Shown: positions 56,407-64,000 of the stretch, piece after piece
Layout of the letters: each line of letters begins with the position of its first letter
Numbering within the stretch: the first letter of the stretch is position 1
DNA from: an uncultured Gammaproteobacteria bacterium
GTDB taxonomy: Bacteria; Pseudomonadota; Gammaproteobacteria; Pseudomonadales; Pseudohongiellaceae
Length of the DNA: 64,000 bases
Assembly (NCBI GenBank): GCA_903837345.1
Contig: CAILUG010000054.1
Location: forward strand, 62,001 to 126,000
Reading direction: 5' to 3'
The notes under the pieces: generated by a model
What the model was told of the DNA's origin: nothing
The model's database searches: none
What the model saw: only the letters and a program-made list of their open reading frames with translations
Position numbers and translations under genes: made by a program

Positions 56407-56718
56407 TCAGCGTCGGCAACGATAGATGTTGTAGGTCTGTTCGCCGTTGGCGACAGGCCCGGTAGCAACAATCGCATCTCCGCGATCTGCGGCCCGGTTA
56501 CGGGCCAAGGTGAGCAACTCCTTTTGTACTTCCGCAGGCTGACGGTTTACCACCACTTTGCTTATGACAGAGACGGTAGTACTGCCGTTGGGCGTGCAAT
56601 TGCTGACTTCACTTGTCTGCAAAATTGCCACATTTTCTCCCTGCGGAGTCAATTTCACCCATTGTACGCTGCAGGCAGCCAGCCAGAGGCCAAGCATGAG
56701 CACACTGATAATACGCAT
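56407..56718 (-). CDS. DUF4156-like lipoprotein
   Basis: A 103-residue lipoprotein: lipobox LAAC near residue 15, then a compact beta-rich domain with [10 protein letters not shown], a conserved cysteine pair and TYNIYRC. This matches the DUF4156/YjeI-like family, distantly similar to RcsF. GAGGG lies upstream of the ATG at 56718. Function unknown. Confidence 0.78.
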   Translation of the reverse strand: MRIISVLMLGLWLAACSVQWVKLTPQGENVAILQTSEVSNCTPNGSTTVSVISKVVVNRQPAEVQKELLTLARNRAADRGDAIVATGPVANGEQTYNIYRCRR

Positions 56719-56791
56719 AGATTTTCCCTCAATCCGATACTGTTTGACTGCTTGATTCCCGGACTTGTTCACTGGTTTGGCCGGCATTTTT

Positions 56792-57553
56792 TCAGTCTGC
56801 CAACGGCAGGTCAACATGACAAACCGGGCAATCCGCCCTTTTACGCAGCCGCAACTCGCGCCATTCCAGAGTGGCAGCATCCAGCAACAACAAGCGGCCA
56901 GCGAGCGTTTTGCCAATGCCGGTGAGCAGCTTGATGCATTCCAGTGCCTGCAGACTGCCGATCACACCAACCAGCGGCGCCAGTACGCCATTATGGGCGC
57001 AACTCAGATCAGCCTCTGCATCTTCCTCGTAAAGACAGCGATAACAGGGAGAATCACTCTGTCGCGGATCAAACACCGAAATCTGCGCTTCCATCCTTAT
57101 CGCCGCTGCCGATACCAGCGGAACCTTGCCGGCAAAACAGGCGGCATTCAGCGCGAAACGAATCGCGAAGTTGTCGGTGCAATCCAGTACTGCATTATGC
57201 GCCGCCACCAACGCGGTCAATTCCTCACCTTCCAGCTTGCGGTTGACAACATCGACTGCAACACCGGGATTCAGCGCCAGCAGGGCTGCACGCGCCGATT
57301 CCGTCTTGAACTGGCCGATGCTGGCAGTGTGGTGGGCAATTTGCCGCTGCAAATTGGAGAGCTCCACCCTGTCATGATCGACCAGCGTGAGATGACCTGT
57401 GCCAGCTGCCGCCAGATACATCGCGGCCGGACAACCGAGTCCGCCCAGACCCACAATCATGACACGGGCCGCCAGCAGTTTATCCTGCCCGGCCACTTCC
57501 ACCTGCGGCAACATCAACTGCCGGCTGTAGCGCAGCAATTGTTCGTCGTTCAT
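56792..57553 (-). CDS. moeB: Molybdopterin-synthase adenylyltransferase
   Basis: A 253-residue MoeB/ThiF/E1-like enzyme that adenylates the C-terminal glycine of MoaD. ATP motif GLGGLGCPAA, the DNFAIRFALN and zinc cysteines CYRCLYEED and CPVCHVD are present. It overlaps prmC by four bases; ThiF or HesA function is an alternative. Confidence 0.9.
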   Translation of the reverse strand: MNDEQLLRYSRQLMLPQVEVAGQDKLLAARVMIVGLGGLGCPAAMYLAAAGTGHLTLVDHDRVELSNLQRQIAHHTASIGQFKTESARAALLALNPGVAVDVVNRKLEGEELTALVAAHNAVLDCTDNFAIRFALNAACFAGKVPLVSAAAIRMEAQISVFDPRQSDSPCYRCLYEEDAEADLSCAHNGVLAPLVGVIGSLQALECIKLLTGIGKTLAGRLLLLDAATLEWRELRLRKRADCPVCHVDLPLAD

Positions 57554-58398
57554 GAATACTGCTCCATCCAGCGTCCCAGTGTAACCCTATCGCGCCCGCC
57601 ATGATCCTGTTTTGTCACAGTATCATGGTAGCCAAACTGCCCAAGCAGCGCGCGCACAGCCGCTGCCTGCTGCCAGCCATGCTCAAGCAACAAGCAGCCA
57701 CCACTGACCAGATGCTCGCGCGCCTGCGCTGCGATTTGTTGCAAATCAGCCATCCCGTTTTCACCCGCCACCAGTGCAGTGCGTGGTTCGAAGGCCAGAT
57801 CGGACTGCTCAAGATGGAGATCTGTCTTATCAATATAGGGTGGGTTACTGACAACCAGCTGGTATTTTACCGCTGGCAACGGCTCGAACCATGAACCACT
57901 GAACAGCTTCACATTCATGAGTCCGCCGGCCTGCAAATTCATGCTGGCTGTTTGCAGCGCAGCCTCACTCAGCTCGCTGGCGTGCACCTGCCAGTCAGGC
58001 CGTTCCAGTGCCAGTGCCAGTGCGATGGCGCCGGAACCCGTGCCAAGATCTGCCACCGGGCCAGGCAAACCTCGCCCAAGCTCGAGTGCCAGCTCCACCA
58101 GCAACTCGGTTTCCGGGCGCGGAATCAACACCGACGCATTCACCAGCAACTCCAGCTTCCAGAACGCGCGCTTGCCGGTGATATAGGCAATAGGCTCGCC
58201 GTGGCGGCGCCGATCCACCAACGCTTGCAAAGCGAGTAACTGGGCTGGCGTCAAAATCTGCTCGGGCCACGCATAGAGCCAACTGCGGGATTTGCCGAGC
58301 ACCTGCGCCAGCAGCAACTGTGCATCCAGCTCGGCACTGTCGCTTTGGCCCAACTGTGCAACAGCCTGGGCAAGTACCGTGCGCAGGGTGCTGGTCAT
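57550..58398 (-). CDS. prmC: Release-factor glutamine methyltransferase
   Basis: A 282-residue SAM enzyme methylating the GGQ glutamine of RF1 and RF2. Motif I is DLGTGSGAIAL; catalytic NPPYI follows VVSN. It overlaps prfA, its substrate gene, by one base. Confidence 0.95.
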   Translation of the reverse strand: MTSTLRTVLAQAVAQLGQSDSAELDAQLLLAQVLGKSRSWLYAWPEQILTPAQLLALQALVDRRRHGEPIAYITGKRAFWKLELLVNASVLIPRPETELLVELALELGRGLPGPVADLGTGSGAIALALALERPDWQVHASELSEAALQTASMNLQAGGLMNVKLFSGSWFEPLPAVKYQLVVSNPPYIDKTDLHLEQSDLAFEPRTALVAGENGMADLQQIAAQAREHLVSGGCLLLEHGWQQAAAVRALLGQFGYHDTVTKQDHGGRDRVTLGRWMEQYS

Positions 58399-59483
58399 TA
58401 CCTGGCCAGATCAGCAAGCTGGTCGGCCTGGTATTCGGCCAGCAGCGGCTGGATCAGGTCTTCCATGTTGCCGTTCATGATGTCGGCAATCTTGTACAAG
58501 GTGAGCTTGATACGATGATCGGTGACGCGGCCATCGGGATAATTGTAGGTGCGGATTTTTTCCGAACGGTCGCCGGAACCCACCAGATCGCGACGGGTGT
58601 CTGTCATTTCCTTTTTGCGCTCGGCATCAGCCACCGCCTGCAACTTTGCATGCAACAGCGACATCGCGCGTGCCCGGTTCTTGTGCTGCGAGCGTTCATC
58701 CTGGCATTCCACCACGATGCCACTCGGCAAGTGCGTGATGCGGATGGCGGAGTCGGTTTTGTTGACGTGCTGCCCCCCAGCACCACTGGCGCGAAATGTG
58801 TCGACCCGCAATTCACTCTTGTTCAGCTCGATCTCGGCCTGCTCAGCCTGCTCAGGCAGAATGGCAACAGTGCAGGCAGAGGTGTGTACCCTGCCCTGCG
58901 CTTCGGTTTCCGGCACCCGCTGCACCCGGTGGGCACCCGATTCGAACTTGAGCTTGCGGTAAACATTGTTGCCTTCGACTCGCGCAATGATCTCCTTGTA
59001 GCCACCATGATCACCGCGTCGCTCGCTGAGAATTTCCAGCTTCCAGCCTTGCGATTCAGCATAGCGGGAATACATGCGAAACAAGTCGCCCGAGAAAATG
59101 GCCGCTTCGTCGCCACCGGTGCCGGCGCGGATCTCAAGAAATACGTTGCAGGAATCGCGGGGATCTTTTGGCAACAGCAACTTCTGCAGCTCGTCTTCCA
59201 GCTCGGCGATGCGCCTGCCGTTGGCGGCGATTTCTTCGGCTGCCATCTGGCGCACATCGGCATCGACATCTTTCTGCATGTGTTCTGCTTCCTGCAGATT
59301 GCGCTGTGCCTGCTGCAGCTCGCGGAAACACTGCACCACCGGCTCCAGCTCGGCATATTCCTTCGAAAAAGCGCGGAATTTGTCCTGCACGGAGATGGTT
59401 TCGGCATCGCTGAGCATATGCTGCAATTCTTCATGCCGCTCGAGCAGGGATTCGAGCTTGGCCACTATCGAGGGATTCATCAT
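58398..59483 (-). CDS. prfA: Peptide chain release factor 1
   Basis: A 361-residue class-I release factor reading UAA and UAG. The catalytic GGQ is in [12 protein letters not shown] and the codon-recognition region lies near residue 190. It overlaps hemA by four bases. Confidence 0.97.
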   Translation of the reverse strand: MMNPSIVAKLESLLERHEELQHMLSDAETISVQDKFRAFSKEYAELEPVVQCFRELQQAQRNLQEAEHMQKDVDADVRQMAAEEIAANGRRIAELEDELQKLLLPKDPRDSCNVFLEIRAGTGGDEAAIFSGDLFRMYSRYAESQGWKLEILSERRGDHGGYKEIIARVEGNNVYRKLKFESGAHRVQRVPETEAQGRVHTSACTVAILPEQAEQAEIELNKSELRVDTFRASGAGGQHVNKTDSAIRITHLPSGIVVECQDERSQHKNRARAMSLLHAKLQAVADAERKKEMTDTRRDLVGSGDRSEKIRTYNYPDGRVTDHRIKLTLYKIADIMNGNMEDLIQPLLAEYQADQLADLAR

Positions 59484-60817
59484 TGTTGTTTGGCTGCAGC
59501 AGGGTCTGGCGGAGTTGCTGCCTCATTGCTGGCTTCCAGCTCGAACAACTGCTCGGCGAGATGAACAAGCTCGTGATGACCATCGGCGCTGGCTTTCTTC
59601 ATTTGCACACTGGGGGAATGGATCAGCTTGTTGGTAAGCAGGCGTGCGAGTTCTTTCACCACTTCGGCCGGATCGGCGCCGCGCTCAAGCGACTTCAATG
59701 CCTTGTCGAGCTCGGCATCACGCAGTTGTTCGGCCTTTTCACGAAAGTTGCGCAAAGTGGCAACGATGCCGAGGCCACGCTGTTTGCGCATGAACAATTC
59801 CACGCCTTTGTCGATGATCAGTTCGGCTTCCAGCGCCGCTTGCTGGCGGTTCTTGAGGCTGTCGTCGATCACTTCCCGCAAATCATCGACACTGTAGAGA
59901 TAGACGTCTTCCAGCTCGGCCACTTCCGGTTCGATATCGCGCGGCACGGCCAGATCAACCATGAAAATCGGCTTGTGCCTGCGCACCTTGAGAGCACGTT
60001 CCACCGCGCCCTTGCCAAGAATGGGCAACTGGCTGGCTGTGGAAGACACCACGATGTCGGTGTGTTCCAGCACTTCCGGAATATCAGACAGCAACACTTC
60101 CCTGACGCCGTATTTGCGGCTTAATTCCTGTGCATTGGTGAGGGTGCGGTTGGCCACCACAATGTTGGACACGCCGGCTTCCTTCAGATGTTGAACCACC
60201 AGTTCTATGGTCCGGCCTGCACCTATCATCAATGCATTGGCCTTGTGGATGTCAGAAAAAATCTGCTGGGCCAGCGTTACCGCAGCAAAAGCCACCGATA
60301 CCGGGCTCTCACCGATCGCTGTTTCGGTGCGCACCTGTTTGGCTACGGCGAATACTTCCTCAAACGTGCGATGCAAGGTGGTACCCAAAGTCGCCGCCTG
60401 CTGCGCCACGGCGTAGGCCGATTTGATCTGGCCAAGAATCTGCGGCTCACCCAGCACCATGGAGTCCAGCCCGCTCGCCACCCGCATCAGGTGACGCACC
60501 GCCTGTTCATTGCCATGCACGTAGAGCGCTGAATGCAACTCACTCTCATCCAGCCGGTGGTATTCACACAGCCACCGGGTAATGGCTTCCACAGTTTTTG
60601 CTTCATCTGTGGCAGTTTCATGGAGCGGCGACATCGTTTCCGGCACCCCATACAGCTCTGTGCGGTTGCAAGTGGACAAAATGGATACTTCTGCCAGCCC
60701 CGCCTTGCGGCAAGCCTGCTGCAAGGCGTCCTGCATGTGTTCGGGCGCAAAAGCCAGTTTCTCGCGCACGGCAACGGTGGCAGTGTTGTGATTGATGCCC
60801 AGCACCAGCAGTGACAT
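59480..60817 (-). CDS. hemA: Glutamyl-tRNA reductase
   Basis: A 445-residue enzyme starting tetrapyrrole synthesis. The active-site cysteine is in [11 protein letters not shown], the NADPH site in GAGRTIELV, and the C-terminal dimerisation helix is long. ATG 60817 gives the usual [11 protein letters not shown] start. It begins the hemA-prfA-prmC-moeB operon. Confidence 0.96.
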   Translation of the reverse strand: MSLLVLGINHNTATVAVREKLAFAPEHMQDALQQACRKAGLAEVSILSTCNRTELYGVPETMSPLHETATDEAKTVEAITRWLCEYHRLDESELHSALYVHGNEQAVRHLMRVASGLDSMVLGEPQILGQIKSAYAVAQQAATLGTTLHRTFEEVFAVAKQVRTETAIGESPVSVAFAAVTLAQQIFSDIHKANALMIGAGRTIELVVQHLKEAGVSNIVVANRTLTNAQELSRKYGVREVLLSDIPEVLEHTDIVVSSTASQLPILGKGAVERALKVRRHKPIFMVDLAVPRDIEPEVAELEDVYLYSVDDLREVIDDSLKNRQQAALEAELIIDKGVELFMRKQRGLGIVATLRNFREKAEQLRDAELDKALKSLERGADPAEVVKELARLLTNKLIHSPSVQMKKASADGHHELVHLAEQLFELEASNEAATPPDPAAAKQQ

Positions 60818-60907
60818 GAATGGGGAACCCGGGAAATGAGGCCGGCATTTTACTCGGGAAACTCTGATGAGCTCCACCGGCAATTGGCGGGGCGGTGATG
60901 GTATCGC

Positions 60908-60913
60908 TATACT
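60908..60913 (+). promoter_or_regulatory. Possible -10 box just before the TPR gene
   Basis: TATACT at 60908-60913 ends seven bases before the ATG at 60921, so a transcript from it would be nearly leaderless. No convincing -35. Confidence 0.3.
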
Positions 60914-60920
60914 CGCCGCC

Positions 60921-62789
60921 ATGTCCCGACCCCTTCACTTTGTTATCAAGGCCCTGCCCCCGTCCGGCAGGCCTGCTTCAGCACTTGCAATCCTGCTGGC
61001 TGCAGCCGCACTGCTTGCGCTGGCAGCTTGCTCAACGCCCGCTGTTTCCAGGGTTGCCAGCAAAGTTCCGGCTCCCGCCGTGGCACCCAGGCCAGTACAG
61101 GAAACCAAAGCGGCTGCCGCAGAAACCACCAAATACGGCAACTTCACCGAAGATCAGCTAAGCCGCTCCATTCTGGCGGAGCTGGCCGGCCAGCGCGGCC
61201 AGAATGAAATGGCGCTCAATGATTACGCAGCACTCGCCAGGGAAAGCAACAATGTCAGCATCATCCAGCGTGCAATGCGCATTGCGGCCTTCTCGCGCGA
61301 TCCCTATCTCGCCATTGAAATGGCTGAGCTGTGGCTGCTGCAGGAACCACAGGCAGTCGAAGCCAGACAAACCATTGCACTGGAACTGGTAAGCCTGTCG
61401 CGTTACCGCGATGCCTTCCGCCAGTTTGAAATCCTGCTGGCACAGGGTGAAGACGTGGATTTCCGGCTGCTGTCTGCCCGCATTGCCGCCACCTCCAGCA
61501 CTGGCACCCCGGTGCTGAGCGGACTCATTGATGACTATGAAGCCCTGCTGAAACGCTATCCTGACCATGAGTCACTGCGGCTCAGTCTCGCCCATTTGTA
61601 TCAGCTGGACAAACAGCCCAAGCCGGCGCTGGCCATCATTGAGCAGATGCTGAAACAGGTTGAGCGTCGTGATCATGACAACGCTCCACCGGCCAGCAAA
61701 CCGGCAGGCATCAACGGCGGCGATCTGGTGATGCTGCAAATCCAGCTGCTGGACAACATGGAAGACCACAACAACTCGCTCAAACAATTGCAGCAGGGCG
61801 TGCGCTCCTATCCCAACCACAAGGAACTGCGCTCCCTCTATGGTCGCAAACTGATCAACGACCACAAATATGCCGAGGCCAGGGAACAGTTTGCCGTTCT
61901 GGTGCAGCAGAACCCGGGCGACCATGAACTGCTCTATTCACTGGCACTCCTGAACATGGAAGTGAACCAGTTTGCGGAGGCGCAAAATTATTTGCAGCGA
62001 CTCGTGCAAAACGGCCAGAAACTCGATGATGCGCATTATTACCTGGGCTATATCGAAGGCCAGCAGAACCATCCCGACCGCGCCATTGAGCAATATCAGC
62101 TGGTGAAAGCCGGCAGCAACTTCCTGCAAGCCCTGCGCAACATGACCGAGCTGATGGTGCGCGCCAACCGTTATGACGAAATACACTCATTGCTGCAAAA
62201 CGTGCGCTTCCGCAAATCCGATCTCAACATTCCGCTGTTGAGCATGGAAGCCAATATCCTGATCGAAGAGAAGAAATACGATCTGGCCGGCTCTCTGCTC
62301 AATAATTCGGTAGGCGCCTTCCCCAACAATGTCGAGCTGTTGTTTCTGCGCTCGGTACTCAGCCAGGACACCAACGATCTGGTGCTGATGGAAAGCGATT
62401 TGCGCAAAATCATCCTGCTGGAGCCACAAAGCCCGGTGGCCTACAACAGCCTCGGCTACACACTCGCGGATCGCACCAATCGTTACCAGGAAGCCTACGA
62501 TCTGATCAAACATGCCACCGATCTGGCTCCCACCGATCCTGCCATCATGGACAGCCTGGGCTGGGTACAGTACAAGCTGGGGCTGCATCGTGAGGCGCGG
62601 GCAAATCTCGAAAAAGCCTACAAGCTCTACCCCGATGCGGAAGTTGCCGCACATCTGGGTGAAGTATTGTGGGTGATGGGCGACAAGGCGGCGGCCACCA
62701 AACTCTGGCGCACCGCTCTTTCCAGTCAGCCTGACAGCGCCTATGTACGCAATACCATGCAGCGGCTGAATCCCTCAGCCTCGTTCTGA
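60921..62789 (+). CDS. TPR-repeat lipoprotein upstream of lolB
   Basis: A 622-residue lipoprotein with lipobox LAAC near residue 38, an alanine-rich linker, then tetratricopeptide repeats through to the C-terminus. It matches the PA4667-type protein encoded next to lolB and ispE in Pseudomonas. Probably an outer-membrane-anchored scaffold; function unclear. ATG 60921 is used over an upstream extension. Confidence 0.88.
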   Translation: MSRPLHFVIKALPPSGRPASALAILLAAAALLALAACSTPAVSRVASKVPAPAVAPRPVQETKAAAAETTKYGNFTEDQLSRSILAELAGQRGQNEMALNDYAALARESNNVSIIQRAMRIAAFSRDPYLAIEMAELWLLQEPQAVEARQTIALELVSLSRYRDAFRQFEILLAQGEDVDFRLLSARIAATSSTGTPVLSGLIDDYEALLKRYPDHESLRLSLAHLYQLDKQPKPALAIIEQMLKQVERRDHDNAPPASKPAGINGGDLVMLQIQLLDNMEDHNNSLKQLQQGVRSYPNHKELRSLYGRKLINDHKYAEAREQFAVLVQQNPGDHELLYSLALLNMEVNQFAEAQNYLQRLVQNGQKLDDAHYYLGYIEGQQNHPDRAIEQYQLVKAGSNFLQALRNMTELMVRANRYDEIHSLLQNVRFRKSDLNIPLLSMEANILIEEKKYDLAGSLLNNSVGAFPNNVELLFLRSVLSQDTNDLVLMESDLRKIILLEPQSPVAYNSLGYTLADRTNRYQEAYDLIKHATDLAPTDPAIMDSLGWVQYKLGLHREARANLEKAYKLYPDAEVAAHLGEVLWVMGDKAAATKLWRTALSSQPDSAYVRNTMQRLNPSASF

Positions 62790-62796
62790 GCCAACT

Positions 62797-63423
62797 GTGT
62801 CCAAACTCCTTGTACGCGTCAGTGCCCTCTTGTTGGGACTCACTCTGGCCGCCTGTTCCAGTCTTGAACCGGTGGCTCCAATCGGCAATACCGACTTCCA
62901 GACCAATGAGCGGGCGCTGCTTGCTCATCAAAACTGGACCTTGATCGGCAAACTCAGCGTAAGGCAGAGCCGGCAATCCGATACGGTTTCCATCAACTGG
63001 CTGCAACAATCCCGGCAATTTGACATTACCTTGCGAGGCGCTTTGGGTATCGGCAGTACCCGCGTCTTCGGTAATGACCATGGGCTGACCCTGCAAAAGT
63101 CAGGTGAACAACCGGTTACCTTGCCCAGCCTGGAAGCCTTGACCAGGGATTACCTCGATTTCGAATTTCCGGCGGCTTATCTGCTTTATTGGGTCAGGGG
63201 ATTGCCTGTTCCCGGCATACCAGCCACGACTGAATTCGATGCCAATTCACGCCTGGTCACCCTGTCCCAGCGTGACAACAAGGGCCGCCCCTGGCAATTG
63301 ACATTTGACAGCTACAGCCAGGTGCAGGATTCGGTGTTGCCGGGACTGATCAAGCTGAAAACAGCCGATATCCAGCTGACATTCAGGGTAACTGAATGGC
63401 AGTTCAATGCAGCGCAGCCATGA
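62797..63423 (+). CDS. lolB: Outer-membrane lipoprotein receptor LolB
   Basis: A 208-residue lipoprotein (lipobox LAAC) that accepts lipoproteins from LolA and inserts them into the outer membrane. NWTLIGKLSVR and WVRGLPVPG motifs are typical. Start is GTG at 62797. Its stop overlaps ispE by ATGA. Confidence 0.92.
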   Translation: MSKLLVRVSALLLGLTLAACSSLEPVAPIGNTDFQTNERALLAHQNWTLIGKLSVRQSRQSDTVSINWLQQSRQFDITLRGALGIGSTRVFGNDHGLTLQKSGEQPVTLPSLEALTRDYLDFEFPAAYLLYWVRGLPVPGIPATTEFDANSRLVTLSQRDNKGRPWQLTFDSYSQVQDSVLPGLIKLKTADIQLTFRVTEWQFNAAQP

Positions 63424-64000
63424 ACAAACTGCGGCTGCCAGCCCCTGCCAAACTCAACCTGTTCCTGCACATCACCGGCAGACGGGCCGATGGTTATCAC
63501 AACCTGGAAACCTTGTTTCAGCTGCTCGATTATGGCGATGAGCTCGAATTCGGGCAGGGGACCGGGACCGGCCTGAGCTTCAGCTGTTCGCGCCCCGAAT
63601 TGGGTGGCGACAACAACCTGGTATTGCAGGCGGCCCGCTTGCTGGTTCCGCATGCCACTACAAGCCCCGATTGTCATATCCACCTGTTCAAACGCCTGCC
63701 TGTCGGGGCCGGTCTGGGGGGTGGCAGTTCGGATGCCGCCACCACCTTGCTGGCCCTCAACCGGCTCTGGCAGTGCGGCTTGTCGCAGGAGGATTTGGAG
63801 CAGCTTGGTCTCGGCCTTGGGGCCGATATTCCGGTGTTCGTACACGGCTATAGCGCTTTTGCCAGCGGTGTCGGAGAAAAGCTTGTCAATCAAGCAGTTC
63901 CCGAGCGCTGGTATCTGGTATTGACCCCCGCCTGCGAGGTCGCAACCCGGGAAATTTTCTGTCATCCTGAATTGACAAGGAATAGCCCCTCCCTGACAAT
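63420..64000 (+). CDS. ispE: CDP-ME kinase, truncated by window edge
   Basis: N-terminal 193 residues of the MEP-pathway GHMP kinase. The opening LPAPAKLNLFLHITGRR and the ATP motif PVGAGLGGGSSDAAT are diagnostic. It runs off the right edge. ATG overlaps the lolB stop. Confidence 0.95.
   Translation, partial: MNKLRLPAPAKLNLFLHITGRRADGYHNLETLFQLLDYGDELEFGQGTGTGLSFSCSRPELGGDNNLVLQAARLLVPHATTSPDCHIHLFKRLPVGAGLGGGSSDAATTLLALNRLWQCGLSQEDLEQLGLGLGADIPVFVHGYSAFASGVGEKLVNQAVPERWYLVLTPACEVATREIFCHPELTRNSPSLT

Overview
The window looks like chromosome of a free-living gammaproteobacterium. Several gene strings match the order I remember from Pseudomonas and relatives: rplU-rpmA-obgE-proB, then rpsT / murJ-ribF-lspA-fkpB-ispH / pilSR; mreBCD divergent from gatCAB; and hemA-prfA-prmC-moeB divergent from a TPR lipoprotein, lolB and ispE. 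Base composition looks moderately GC-rich and even (not computed). I see no rRNA, tRNA, CRISPR array, phage or insertion sequence. I cannot name the species.

Layout. (1) 1-11.5 kb is accessory. A beta-ketoacyl synthase on the minus strand is followed by an eight-gene plus-strand operon: outer-membrane factor, DevC-type ABC permease, ATPase, membrane-fusion lipoprotein, HAD phosphatase, alpha/beta hydrolase and two small DMT transporters. It runs head-on into a minus-strand trio: class III aminotransferase, FemAB/GNAT-like acyltransferase and arginase-family ureohydrolase. This is the best candidate for an undescribed biosynthesis-and-export system. (2) 11.7-17.8 kb holds a small lipoprotein, a eukaryotic-type HisA, an exported metallo-beta-lactamase-fold protein, PhoH, an XdhC/MocA molybdenum-enzyme maturation pair, an orphan zinc-ribbon protein and a 2Fe-2S ferredoxin. 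(3) 17.9-27 kb holds formaldehyde detoxification (frmA, frmB), an omega-amidase, a REC-EAL protein, a 5'-3' exonuclease, an MFS exporter, an NAD(P)-binding protein and NadE. (4) 27-35.5 kb holds pilSR and the ispH-fkpB-lspA-ribF-murJ string, then rpsT. The string lacks ileS, and no pilin genes follow pilR. (5) 35.7-38.9 kb is an accessory cassette of exported proteins (DUF6152, MBL fold, two unknown families) between rpsT and proB. (6) 39-44.6 kb holds proB-obgE-rpmA-rplU, ispB and an unknown anchored protein. (7) 44.6-54.3 kb holds mreBCD continuing into two PepSY membrane proteins and a PQQ-type sugar dehydrogenase, divergent from gatCAB. (8) 54.3-64 kb holds small conserved genes, a RhlB-like helicase, the hemA operon, and the TPR-lolB-ispE run, cut off by the window edge.

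Repeats are unusually informative. Three unrelated tandem arrays (15 bp in fkpB, 23 bp at the 3' end of rpsT, 11 bp upstream of rplU) each carry one GATC per unit. An 82-bp-type intergenic repeat occurs at two loci, each time next to a terminator. A 110-bp element with 28-bp inverted arms lies between frmA and frmB.
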